Shown here in pieces: positions 1-5,448 of a stretch of DNA of 5,448 nt; position 1 is the first letter of the stretch, and each line of letters begins with the position of its first letter. The stretch comes from Bacteroidaceae bacterium (GTDB lineage Bacteria > Bacteroidota > Bacteroidia > Bacteroidales > Bacteroidaceae), in contig CAAHEN010000069.1 of assembly GCA_900772575.1 (NCBI GenBank), positions 1-5,448 of the forward strand. The letters run 5' to 3'. Position numbers and translations under genes: made by a program. The notes under the pieces were generated by a model. That model saw nothing but the letters and a program-made list of their open reading frames with translations. It was not told where the DNA came from and searched no databases.

Positions 1-286
1 CAGAGACGCTGTTCAGATAGTCCATGTTGTCGAAGAAGCAGGGGGTGCCGCCGCCGCACGAGAGCACGATGTCTTCAAACTCCGCCACCTCGTGGAGCAT
101 GCGTCGCTCCAGGTCGCGGAAGTGGGCCTCTCCCTGTTCGGCGAATATCTGTGGCACGCGCTTGTGGTAGCGCTCCTCGATGTACCAGTCTAGGTCGTAG
201 AGCGTGCGGTCGAGCCGCTTGGCCAGCACTTTGCCGACGGTCGTCTTGCCGGCGCACATGTAGCCGATGAGCGTGATGCTTTTCAT
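1..286 (-). CDS. aroK: Shikimate kinase, N-terminal part (runs off left edge)
   Basis: Shikimate kinase phosphorylates shikimate at the 3-hydroxyl with ATP, the fifth step of the chorismate pathway, in the cytoplasm. The 95 residues present begin MKSITLIGYMCAGKTT. A Walker A P-loop (GxxxxGKT, G8 to T15) is visible. A DLD motif at 31-33 supplies the aspartate that binds shikimate in this family. FRDLE at 56-60 carries the substrate-binding arginine R57, and a GGGT motif at 78-81 forms the next substrate contact. The usual length is about 170-180 residues, so the lid and C-terminal half lie outside the window. The start is the ATG at 286, immediately before the conserved beta-strand/P-loop, with no room for a sensible longer start. 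The 34-bp gap after the topA stop contains no evident promoter or terminator, so it is probably transcribed from the topA promoter. One oddity is that the second glycine usual in the family's GxxGxGK loop is cysteine (C11). Confidence 0.95.
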   Translation of the reverse strand, partial: MKSITLIGYMCAGKTTVGKVLAKRLDRTLYDLDWYIEERYHKRVPQIFAEQGEAHFRDLERRMLHEVAEFEDIVLSCGGGTPCFFDNMDYLNSVS

Positions 287-320
287 GGTCGCTGTCCGGT
301 GGTGGGTATGTGGAAACAGG

Positions 321-2666
321 TCATTTCTTCGCAGTGCGCCGGCGCGGGCTCTTGGCCGGTTTCTTCTGCTCGGCCTCGATGATGAGGCGGCACTCGATGA
401 TGGTCAGTGTGGCGGCGCGGTCGGCCTTGTCCTTCGGTATCTTGTAGTTGACGCCGTGATAGGAGATGTAGGGGCCGTAACGGCCGGTGCGCACCTCCAT
501 GTCGGGGTCGTCCTCGAAGGTCTTGATGTGGGTCTTGGCCTCCGCCTCGCGCTTGGCGCGGAGCAGCTCTTCGGCGCGTTCGAGAGTGACGGACATGGGG
601 TCTTCACCCTTGTCGAGCGAGGCGTACATCTTCTTGTGCACCACATAGGGGCCGAAGCGCCCAGCCCCGACGACGACCGGCTCACCGTCCAGTTCGCCCA
701 GTGTGCGGGGTAGCTTGAAGAGGTCGAGCGCCTCTTCGAGTGTGATGCTGGCCAGGCTCATGCCTGTGGGCAGCGTGGCGAAGCGCGGTTTTTCGGCAGC
801 GTCGGCCCGGCCTATCTGAATCATGGGGCCGTAGCGGCCGATCTTGGCCAGCACGACATGGCCGGTGGCCGGGTCGGTGCCCAGTTCGCGCTCTCCCACC
901 TTGTGGTCGCTCTTCTCGTTGAGCGTGCGCTCCACCTCGGGCTCGAAACCGTCGTAGAAGGTGCGGATGAGCGATGTCCACTCCTTGTGGCCCTCGGCGA
1001 TGGCATCGAAGTCCTTCTCCACGTTGGCCGTGAAGTTGTAGTCCATGATCTCGGGGAAGTTCTGTAGCAGGAAGTCGTTGACCACGAGGCCGATGTCCGT
1101 CGGGACGAGGCGTCCCTTCTCGGCGCCGACCTTCTCCTCCCGCACCTCCTCACCCATGTCGCCGGCAGCGGTGAGGGTGATGACGGTGTAGGGGCGTACA
1201 GACGTCTGGCGCTCGCCCTTGGCCACGTACTGGCGCTGCTGGATGGTAGAGATGGTGGGGGCGTAGGTCGACGGGCGGCCGATGCCCAGTTCCTCCATCT
1301 TGTGCACGAGCGAGGCCTCGTTGTAGCGCGGCGGGTGCTGTGTGAAGCGCTCTGTGGCCACCACCTCGCCGCGGGTCAGCGTCTCGCCGCTGGCGACGGC
1401 GGGCAGCAGGACTCCCTCGCTGTCACTTTCGGTCTCGGCCGTGTCGCGGCTCTCGCGGTAGACCTTGAGGAAACCGTCGAAGGTGACCACCTCACCCGTG
1501 GCCACGAACTGGCCATCGGTGGCATCGCCCGGTCGCAGGTCGATGGCGATGGTGGTCTTCTCCAGCTGTGCGTCAGCCATCTGGCAGGCAATGGTGCGCT
1601 TCCAGATGAGGTCGTAGAGGCGGCGCTCCTGCGGTGTGCCTTCGATGGTGTCGGCGCCCATGTCGGTGGGGCGGATGGCCTCGTGGGCCTCCTGCGCGCC
1701 CTTGGCCTGTGTGTGATAGTGGCGGCGCTTGTGATAGCCCTTGCCCATGCGTTCCTCGATGACCGGGCCGCAGGCGTTCAGGCAGAGCTCGGAGAGGTTC
1801 ATCGAGTCCGTACGCATGTAGGTGATCTTACCGGCCTCGTAGAGCGTCTGTGCCAGACGCATGGTCATGGCGACGGGGTAGCCCAGCTTGCGGGCGGCCT
1901 CCTGCTGCAATGTGGAGGTGGTGAAGGGCGGCGCCGGCGTGCGCTTGGTCGGACGCCGGCTGACGGCGTCGACGACGAAGCTGGCGTCGCGGCAGTGCCC
2001 GACGAAGGCCGTCGCGGCCGCCTTGTCCTTGAAGCGCTTGGAATATTCGGCGCGGAGCTCACCGCCGGTGGGGGTGGTGAAGACGGCGGTCACGCGGTAG
2101 GCGGCCTCACTCTGGAAGGCCGCGATCTCGCGCTCACGCTCGACGACGAGGCGTACGGCGACGCTCTGCACGCGACCGGCCGAGAGGCTGGGACGCACCT
2201 TGCGCCACAGCACCGGCGAGAGCTTGAAGCCCACCAGGCGATCGAGCACGCGGCGGGCCTGCTGCGCGTCGACCAGGTTGAGGTTGATGGCGCGGGGCTT
2301 CTCGATGGCCGAGAGGATGGCCGGTTTCGTAATTTCGTGGAAGACGATGCGGCGTTCCTGGTGCGGGTCGAGCCCGAGCACCTCGGCCAGGTGCCACGAG
2401 ATGGCCTCCCCTTCGCGGTCTTCATCGGAAGCCAGCCAGACAGCCTCGACGGTGGCGGCCTGTGCGCGCAACTCGTCGACGACGTGCCGCTTGTCCTCAG
2501 GAATCTCATATTCTGGGTGAAAAGTCTTGAGGTCTACGCCGAAATTCTTCTTCTTCAGGTCGCGAATGTGGCCATAGCTGGACATGACTTTATAGTCCTT
2601 GCCGAGGAACTTCTCGATGGTCTTGGCCTTGGCGGGAGACTCTACGATGACTAGGTTTTTCTGCAT
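321..2666 (-). CDS. topA: DNA topoisomerase I (type IA)
   Basis: This 781-residue type IA topoisomerase relaxes negative supercoils by transient single-strand cleavage through a 5'-phosphotyrosine. The TOPRIM domain spans about residues 3-118, with the catalytic E9 in LVIVESPAKAKTIEKFLG and the metal-binding D81, D83 and E85 in SDEDREGEA. LSAGRVQS (161-168) is a conserved core motif. The active-site tyrosine is Y283, followed by R285, in ITYMRTDS. The C-terminal part has no four-cysteine zinc ribbons. Instead it has three glycine-rich repeats built around GRYGPM, GRFGPY and GRYGPY at about 610, 669 and 728, spaced 59 residues apart, and then a basic tail (RRRTAKK) that probably contacts DNA. 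This matches the zinc-free TopA form with Toprim C-terminal repeats. The start is the ATG at 2666, directly before the conserved first strand. It is full length with no frameshift. The stop is TGA, and aroK follows after 34 bp in the same direction. Confidence 0.98.
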   Translation of the reverse strand: MQKNLVIVESPAKAKTIEKFLGKDYKVMSSYGHIRDLKKKNFGVDLKTFHPEYEIPEDKRHVVDELRAQAATVEAVWLASDEDREGEAISWHLAEVLGLDPHQERRIVFHEITKPAILSAIEKPRAINLNLVDAQQARRVLDRLVGFKLSPVLWRKVRPSLSAGRVQSVAVRLVVEREREIAAFQSEAAYRVTAVFTTPTGGELRAEYSKRFKDKAAATAFVGHCRDASFVVDAVSRRPTKRTPAPPFTTSTLQQEAARKLGYPVAMTMRLAQTLYEAGKITYMRTDSMNLSELCLNACGPVIEERMGKGYHKRRHYHTQAKGAQEAHEAIRPTDMGADTIEGTPQERRLYDLIWKRTIACQMADAQLEKTTIAIDLRPGDATDGQFVATGEVVTFDGFLKVYRESRDTAETESDSEGVLLPAVASGETLTRGEVVATERFTQHPPRYNEASLVHKMEELGIGRPSTYAPTISTIQQRQYVAKGERQTSVRPYTVITLTAAGDMGEEVREEKVGAEKGRLVPTDIGLVVNDFLLQNFPEIMDYNFTANVEKDFDAIAEGHKEWTSLIRTFYDGFEPEVERTLNEKSDHKVGERELGTDPATGHVVLAKIGRYGPMIQIGRADAAEKPRFATLPTGMSLASITLEEALDLFKLPRTLGELDGEPVVVGAGRFGPYVVHKKMYASLDKGEDPMSVTLERAEELLRAKREAEAKTHIKTFEDDPDMEVRTGRYGPYISYHGVNYKIPKDKADRAATLTIIECRLIIEAEQKKPAKSPRRRTAKK

Positions 2667-2684
2667 GTGTCGGTAAATTTGCCC

Positions 2685-2693
2685 GCAAAAGTA
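2685..2693 (-). promoter_or_regulatory. Putative topA promoter, -7 element
   Basis: Read on the minus strand, TACTTTTGC fits the Bacteroidota primary sigma factor -7 box (TAnnTTTG). It would start transcription near 2680, leaving a leader of about 14 nt before the topA ATG. No TTTG lies 18-21 bp upstream, so the -33 box is missing or degenerate. A run of nine T residues (2704-2696) sits directly upstream of the -7 box within the spacer. Confidence 0.5.
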
Positions 2694-2736
2694 GGAAAAA
2701 AAAAGCGCCTACACCTTTTTATAGGGGTAAAAAGTT

Positions 2737-2816
2737 TGTGACGGCTTGGCTTCGGTGTTGTCGTGACGTCCCCGGCGGGCCCGGCACATTCCCAACCGTG
2801 CGGCCCGGCCGTCACA
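2737..2816. repeat. GC-rich inverted repeat upstream of topA
   Basis: TGTGACGGC at 2737-2745 is a perfect inverted match to GCCGTCACA at 2808-2816. A second copy of the left arm core, GTGACG at 2763-2768, can pair with the same right arm. That pairing extends inward through GGGCC/GGCCC and GCAC/GTGC around a loop near 2788-2797. The two pairings are mutually exclusive. This could be a folded RNA, a terminator without a U-tract, or a protein-binding site, and the sequence does not decide between them. Confidence 0.5.
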
Positions 2817-2840
2817 GGAATTTTTCGCCTTTAACACAGC

Positions 2841-2872
2841 TTGCTTTTGGCGCTGAGAAACCGTATCTTTGC
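2841..2872 (+). promoter_or_regulatory. Forward-strand promoter-like sequence
   Basis: TATCTTTGC at 2864-2872 matches the Bacteroidota TAnnTTTG box exactly. A TTG at 2841-2843 lies 20 bp upstream, which is acceptable -33 spacing. Transcription would begin near 2877, a few bases before a strong hairpin. No convincing forward gene follows for more than 2 kb. It may therefore drive a short RNA, be a relic, or be a chance match. Confidence 0.45.
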
Positions 2873-2880
2873 AGTAGAGG

Positions 2881-2909
2881 AAAAGGCCATCCCGCGCGGA
2901 TGGCCTTTT
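2881..2909. terminator. Perfect 12-bp hairpin with A/T flanks, possible bidirectional terminator
   Basis: AAAAGGCCATCC (2881-2892) pairs perfectly with GGATGGCCTTTT (2898-2909) around a 5-nt CGCGC loop. One further G-C pair (2880/2910) can extend the stem. The GC-rich core flanked by A4 and T4 is the form of a bidirectional rho-independent terminator. On the minus strand it could end read-through from the deacylase-PAQR operon, though it sits about 320 bp past the PAQR stop. On the plus strand it would cut any transcript from the adjacent promoter-like sequence to roughly 35 nt. Confidence 0.55.
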
Positions 2910-2945
2910 CTCGTGCCCCATGGCACCCCATATTGCCCGCATATG

Positions 2946-3113
2946 GCAAAAATAGCCCGGTTTTTCGGAGAAACTTCCCTAGGCCTCGGAAAAATTTGCT
3001 CCGGGCTAGTTCAAATTTCCCCTAGGGCAGTTTCGCTGAAGTCCCGTTTTAACACGCTGAAACCGACCGTAGGTTAAAGAGGTTAATGTGCCGTTTCGGC
3101 AATCGGGGCAAAA
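2946..3113. repeat. Degenerate tandem repeat with 21-bp period
   Basis: Successive 21-bp units can be laid out from 2946. The units at 2967, 2988 and 3009 share G at position 1, AAA at positions 5-7 and TT at 9-10; neighbouring units are identical at about 12-13 of 21 positions. CGCTGAA recurs at 3034 and 3055, exactly 21 bp apart. GTTTCG recurs at 3030 and 3093, which is 63 bp or three periods. The CCCTAGG cores at 2977 and 3020-3021 lie about two periods apart. Because 21 is a multiple of three, one forward frame stays open (2943-3077, 44 codons) and reads as loose heptads, but it uses ATA, CTA and AGG codons uncommon in the neighbouring genes. I regard the repeat as probably non-coding. 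Confidence 0.55.
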
Positions 3114-3227
3114 AAGTGAAGCGGCGTGTGGCGCGGTGTTATATTATGGGGCGTATTGTTGGAGATGCCACGGCAGTCACCGCGTCATGGGGCGAACCAA
3201 GCCGGAACAGCCGGTTCGACCGTCCGC

Positions 3228-3863
3228 TCAGCCCCTTGTGAGGATAAAGAGAATGGCCAGCCAGTGGCTGATGGAGCCGAGCAGGACACAGATGTGCCAC
3301 ACGCCGTGGTACCAGCGGCGGTCGTCGTGGGCGAAGAAGTAAGTGCCACCGGTGTAGAAGAGTCCCTCGGCAAGCATGCAGGCCAGGGGCAGGAGCGTCA
3401 GCCGCTCGAAAACGGGGCGGGCGATGAAGACCACGCTCCAGCCCATGATGAGATAGAGCAACAGCGAGAGGCGCGGATAGCGGTCTATGGCAGTCGCCTT
3501 GTAGAACGTGCCGCCGGCGACACAGGCCCAGAGCAGGCCGAAGACCGTCCAGCCCACCGCGCCACCGACCACGCCGATGCAGATGGGCGTGTAGCTGGCG
3601 GCGATCATGACATAGATGCTCACGTGGTCGAGCACGCGGAGCGCGCGCTTGCCGCGGCCGGGTAGCCACCAGTGGTAGAACGTGCTGCAGGCGTACATGA
3701 TCAGCATGCCGCAGGTGAAAAAGGTGACGCCGAAGGCATATCGCCACGAGGCGCGGTAGCCCAGGCGGAGGATGATCCACGCCATTGTGAGCGTGAAGAC
3801 GACGCCGGCCAGATGGGTCAGCGTGTTGAAAATTTCTTCGCCTGTGCGGCGGCGGATAGGCAT
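3228..3863 (-). CDS. trhA: PAQR/hemolysin III family membrane protein
   Basis: This 211-residue integral inner-membrane protein belongs to the CREST/PAQR superfamily (hemolysin III, YqfA/TrhA type). Bacterial members are linked to membrane lipid and fluidity homeostasis, and the older hemolysin label is poorly supported. Seven hydrophobic segments are visible at about 18-36, 42-60, 80-98, 104-120, 132-148, 158-176 and 189-208. The metal-site residues of the superfamily are present: S60 and H64 in STFYHW, D79 in LDH, and H186 and H190 in HGVWH. The N-terminal EEIFNTLTH motif is also typical. An ATG at 3920 would add 19 residues and overlap the upstream gene by 23 bp. I prefer the ATG at 3863, because the conserved region begins directly after it and the length matches the family. 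It starts 34 bp after the deacylase stop, so the two are probably one operon. The exact ligand or reaction is unknown. Confidence 0.92.
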   Translation of the reverse strand: MPIRRRTGEEIFNTLTHLAGVVFTLTMAWIILRLGYRASWRYAFGVTFFTCGMLIMYACSTFYHWWLPGRGKRALRVLDHVSIYVMIAASYTPICIGVVGGAVGWTVFGLLWACVAGGTFYKATAIDRYPRLSLLLYLIMGWSVVFIARPVFERLTLLPLACMLAEGLFYTGGTYFFAHDDRRWYHGVWHICVLLGSISHWLAILFILTRG

Positions 3864-3897
3864 GGTCTGGGAGAAAGGCTGGTGTGTGGGCGCGGCC

Positions 3898-4956
3898 TCA
3901 GCCGCCGATGATCTTGACATAGCGCTCTATGGCGCCGGCTATCTCGCTGAGACCGATATATTCGTCGGCGGTGTGCGAGCGGGCCGACTCGCCAGGGCCG
4001 AGTTTCAGCGACGGCCAGGGCATCAGCGCCTGGTCGCTCAGCGTCGGCGAACCGTAGGGCACGCCGCCGCAGGCCACGGCACGCTTCACCAGCGGGTGGT
4101 CGGTGGCGATGGACGAGGAGTTGAGGCGCGTGGAGCGGGCGTGCACCTCCGAACTGACGCTGCGGGTGATGGCGTCGAGCAGCTGGGCGTTGGTGTAGCA
4201 CTCGTTGGCGCGGACGTCGACGACAAACTCACAGCGATCCGGCACGACGTTGTGCTGCGTGCCGGCCTTGATGACCGTGACTGTCATCTTGACGTCGCCT
4301 AGCAAGGGCGAGGTGCGCTCGAAGCGGTGGGTGCGGAACCACGCGATGTCCGGCAGGGCGCGATAGATGGCGTTGTCGCCCTCGTCGCGGGCGGCGTGTC
4401 CGGAGCGGCCATGGGCAGTCACGTCGAGCACCATGAGCCCCTTCTCGGCGATGGCTGGCTGCATGCCGGTGGGCTCACCGACGATGGCGCAGTCCACCCG
4501 TCCGAGGTGCGGCAAGGCCAGTTCTATACCGCCGCGCCCCGACACCTCCTCCTCGCACGAAGCCAGCCAGATGAGGTTCCACGGCAGGTCTGTGCGTCCG
4601 CGCAGCAACCCGAAGGCCGCCAGCAGGCTGACCAGTCCGCCGCCACAGTCGTTGCTGCCCAGGCCATAGAGGCGGTCGCCCTCAAGTGTCGGGATGAAAG
4701 GGTCGCGCTGCCACCCCGTCACGGGGCGCACCGTGTCAATGTGGGCGTTGAGCAGCAGGGTGGGACGGTCGTTGCGGGCGCCGGGGGCGACACACCAGAT
4801 GTTGTTGCCCAGGCGCGAGGGCGCGTAGCCGCGCTGCGCCGTTTCGGCGAAAAGCAGGTCCGCCGCTGTCGCCTCGTCCCGGCTGACGGAGGGCGTGGCG
4901 ATCAGGCGGCGCAAGAGGTCGGCCGCCGCAGCCGTGGTGGGAGAAAGCTTGTCCAT
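3898..4956 (-). CDS. argE: M20-family metallo-deacylase, ArgE type (acetylornithine deacetylase or related)
   Basis: This 352-residue cytoplasmic zinc-dependent amidohydrolase belongs to the M20/ArgE/DapE family. Metal ligands and catalytic residues can be placed. They are H72 and D74 in NAHIDTV, bridging D103 in GSNDCGGG, general base E136 and ligand E137 in SCEEEVSG, E161 in VGEPT, and H328 near the C-terminus in ARSHTADEY. H187 in GRSGHAAR belongs to the lid/dimerisation domain. The length is normal, and the start at 4956 precedes the usual N-terminal helix. The likely role is removal of the N-acyl group from an arginine precursor. In Bacteroidota the pathway is known to use succinylated intermediates (N-succinylornithine transcarbamylase in Bacteroides fragilis), so the true substrate may be N-succinyl- or N-acetyl-citrulline rather than acetylornithine. 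DapE-type or peptidase activity is less likely but not excluded. It has its own strong promoter upstream, and the PAQR gene follows after 34 bp. Confidence 0.9.
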   Translation of the reverse strand: MDKLSPTTAAAADLLRRLIATPSVSRDEATAADLLFAETAQRGYAPSRLGNNIWCVAPGARNDRPTLLLNAHIDTVRPVTGWQRDPFIPTLEGDRLYGLGSNDCGGGLVSLLAAFGLLRGRTDLPWNLIWLASCEEEVSGRGGIELALPHLGRVDCAIVGEPTGMQPAIAEKGLMVLDVTAHGRSGHAARDEGDNAIYRALPDIAWFRTHRFERTSPLLGDVKMTVTVIKAGTQHNVVPDRCEFVVDVRANECYTNAQLLDAITRSVSSEVHARSTRLNSSSIATDHPLVKRAVACGGVPYGSPTLSDQALMPWPSLKLGPGESARSHTADEYIGLSEIAGAIERYVKIIGG

Positions 4957-5022
4957 AGGAAATCGTGATCGGAACCGGCTGCACCGCTGCGGTTCTGGGG
5001 AGCCTCGCGGCGGGCCGGGCCG

Positions 5023-5054
5023 GCAAAGTTAGGGATTTCCCACCGCACGGCAAA
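5023..5054 (-). promoter_or_regulatory. Promoter of the argE-trhA unit
   Basis: On the minus strand, TTTG (5054-5051) and TAACTTTGC (5031-5023) are separated by exactly 19 bp. This matches both boxes and the spacing of the Bacteroidota housekeeping promoter (TTTG-N19-21-TAnnTTTG). Transcription would begin near 5017, giving a leader of about 60 nt before the ATG at 4956. It is the best-formed promoter in the window. Confidence 0.8.
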
Positions 5055-5093
5055 AACCTTTGCTCCGATAACGGGCGTTCCAAATAAAAGAAT

Positions 5094-5102
5094 TAACTTT
5101 GC
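5094..5102 (+). promoter_or_regulatory. Putative promoter -7 element of the acyl-CoA ligase gene
   Basis: TAACTTTGC matches TAnnTTTG and lies 25 bp before the ATG at 5128, giving a leader of about 20 nt. The stretch just upstream is AT-rich. No TTTG is found at the usual -33 distance, so the promoter may be weaker or depend on another factor. Its -7 box lies about 40 bp from the -33 box of the divergent promoter. Confidence 0.55.
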
Positions 5103-5127
5103 TGAATCGGAATCAAGGCCGAATCAT

Positions 5128-5448
5128 ATGCTGAACAATAGTCATCTATCCAAGCTCATCCATGAGCAGGCGCGGCACTACGGCAGCCGCACGGCACTGT
5201 CATGGCGCGACTATGGGCGCGACTGCTGGGTGCCGGTCTCCTGGGCCGATTTTGCCAAGCAGGTGCGCCGCGTCTCCGTCGCCCTGTTGCGGGCCGGCGT
5301 CGGTGTGCAGGAGAACATCGCTGTCTTCTCGCAGAACAAGCCGGAGTGCCTCTATGTCGACTTCGGGGCCTATGGCGTCCGCGCCGTGACCATTCCCTTC
5401 TATGCCACGAGCAGCGGGGCACAGGTGACCTACATGGTCACCGACGCC
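5128..5448 (+). CDS. AMP-binding acyl-CoA synthetase (long-chain fatty acid CoA ligase type), N-terminal part
   Basis: The 107 residues present begin MLNNSHLSKLIHEQARHYGS and continue in frame to the right edge. They show the N-terminal pattern of ANL-superfamily adenylating enzymes: a helix followed by RTALSWRDYG, the VSWADFAKQVRRVSVALLRAGV segment typical of acyl-CoA synthetases, then ENIAVFSQNKPECLYVDFGAYGVRAVTIPFYATSSGAQVTYMVTDA, which resembles long-chain fatty acid CoA ligases. Such enzymes activate a fatty acid to an acyl-adenylate and transfer it to coenzyme A at the membrane or in the cytoplasm. The phosphate-binding loop and the A8/A10 motifs that would confirm activity and substrate class lie beyond the window, and the usual length is about 550-650 residues. 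The ATG at 5128 is chosen because a good -7 box lies just upstream and the family helix begins after a few residues. It is transcribed divergently from the deacylase gene. Confidence 0.88.
   Translation, partial: MLNNSHLSKLIHEQARHYGSRTALSWRDYGRDCWVPVSWADFAKQVRRVSVALLRAGVGVQENIAVFSQNKPECLYVDFGAYGVRAVTIPFYATSSGAQVTYMVTDA

Larger units (their letters stand above)
2667..3227. other. 561-bp intergenic region without a convincing gene
   Basis: The gap separates the 3' end of the PAQR gene from the topA start, both on the minus strand. From left to right it holds the topA promoter-like element, a GC-rich inverted repeat (2737-2816), a forward promoter-like sequence (2841-2872), a perfect hairpin (2881-2909) and a 21-bp-period degenerate repeat (2946-3113). 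From 3114 to 3227 nothing beyond a weak hairpin (3193-3218) is seen. Open frames here lack recognisable domains. The AT-rich patches contrast with the flanking genes. Confidence 0.8.

Noticed and set aside
1302..2654. A 450-codon open frame on the plus strand, antisense to topA
   Set aside because: It lies wholly within topA, which has all type IA topoisomerase motifs. The antisense translation is a low-complexity mix rich in Gly, Ala, Leu, Asp and Val without a recognisable domain, as expected opposite a GC-rich gene.
2943..3077. A 44-codon forward frame beginning MAKIARFFGET, downstream of a promoter-like sequence
   Set aside because: It stays open largely because the 21-bp repeat is a multiple of three. 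It uses ATA, CTA and AGG codons unlike the neighbouring genes and matches no family I recognise. Kept only as part of the repeat entry.
3193..3218. Inverted repeat CGAACC/GGTTCG just downstream of the PAQR stop, considered as its terminator
   Set aside because: The stem is only 6 bp around a 14-nt loop, and no U-tract follows on the minus strand.
3088..3665. Forward open frames of 84 and 179 codons entering the PAQR gene
   Set aside because: They run antisense to a clear membrane protein gene and show no domain or promoter of their own.
3864..3920. Upstream ATG at 3920 giving a 230-residue PAQR protein
   Set aside because: The extra 19 residues are polar and not part of the family, and they overlap the deacylase gene. 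The start at 3863 gives the usual length.
5051..5064. CTTTGCT near 5058 as a second forward -7 box
   Set aside because: The TA at the start of the TAnnTTTG box is absent (AACCTTTGC). Part of this stretch is already explained as the -33 box of the minus-strand promoter.

Overview
The window looks like ordinary chromosomal housekeeping DNA from a GC-rich member of the Bacteroidales (Bacteroidota). Three things point there. Sequences matching the Bacteroidota -7 box (TAnnTTTG) lie upstream of several genes, no clear Shine-Dalgarno motifs precede the starts, and a topA-type topoisomerase with glycine-rich C-terminal repeats is followed closely by a shikimate kinase gene. The genus cannot be settled from this sequence alone. 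No mobile element, CRISPR array, tRNA or rRNA was seen.

Layout: (1) 1-286, minus strand, holds the N-terminal 95 residues of shikimate kinase (aroK), cut by the left edge. (2) 321-2666, minus strand, is a complete DNA topoisomerase I (topA). It lies 34 bp upstream of aroK, so the two are probably co-transcribed. (3) 2667-3227 is a 561-bp gap without a convincing gene. It contains the putative topA promoter, a GC-rich inverted repeat, a forward-strand promoter-like sequence running straight into a perfect 12-bp hairpin, and a degenerate tandem repeat with an exact 21-bp period. (4) 3228-3863, minus strand, encodes a seven-helix PAQR/hemolysin III membrane protein. (5) 3898-4956, minus strand, encodes an M20-family metallo-deacylase of the ArgE type. 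It is probably the first gene of a two-gene operon with the PAQR gene. (6) 4957-5127 is a divergent promoter region. It carries a near-perfect TTTG-N19-TAnnTTTG promoter for the deacylase and a -7 box facing the other way. (7) 5128-5448, plus strand, is the first 107 residues of an acyl-CoA synthetase-like AMP-binding protein, cut by the right edge.

The genes serve DNA supercoiling (TopA), aromatic amino acid synthesis (AroK), arginine synthesis (ArgE-like), membrane homeostasis (PAQR) and fatty acid activation (acyl-CoA ligase). They do not form a recognisable joint pathway or a new system. The least explained part is the 2.67-3.23 kb gap, and most findings concentrate there.
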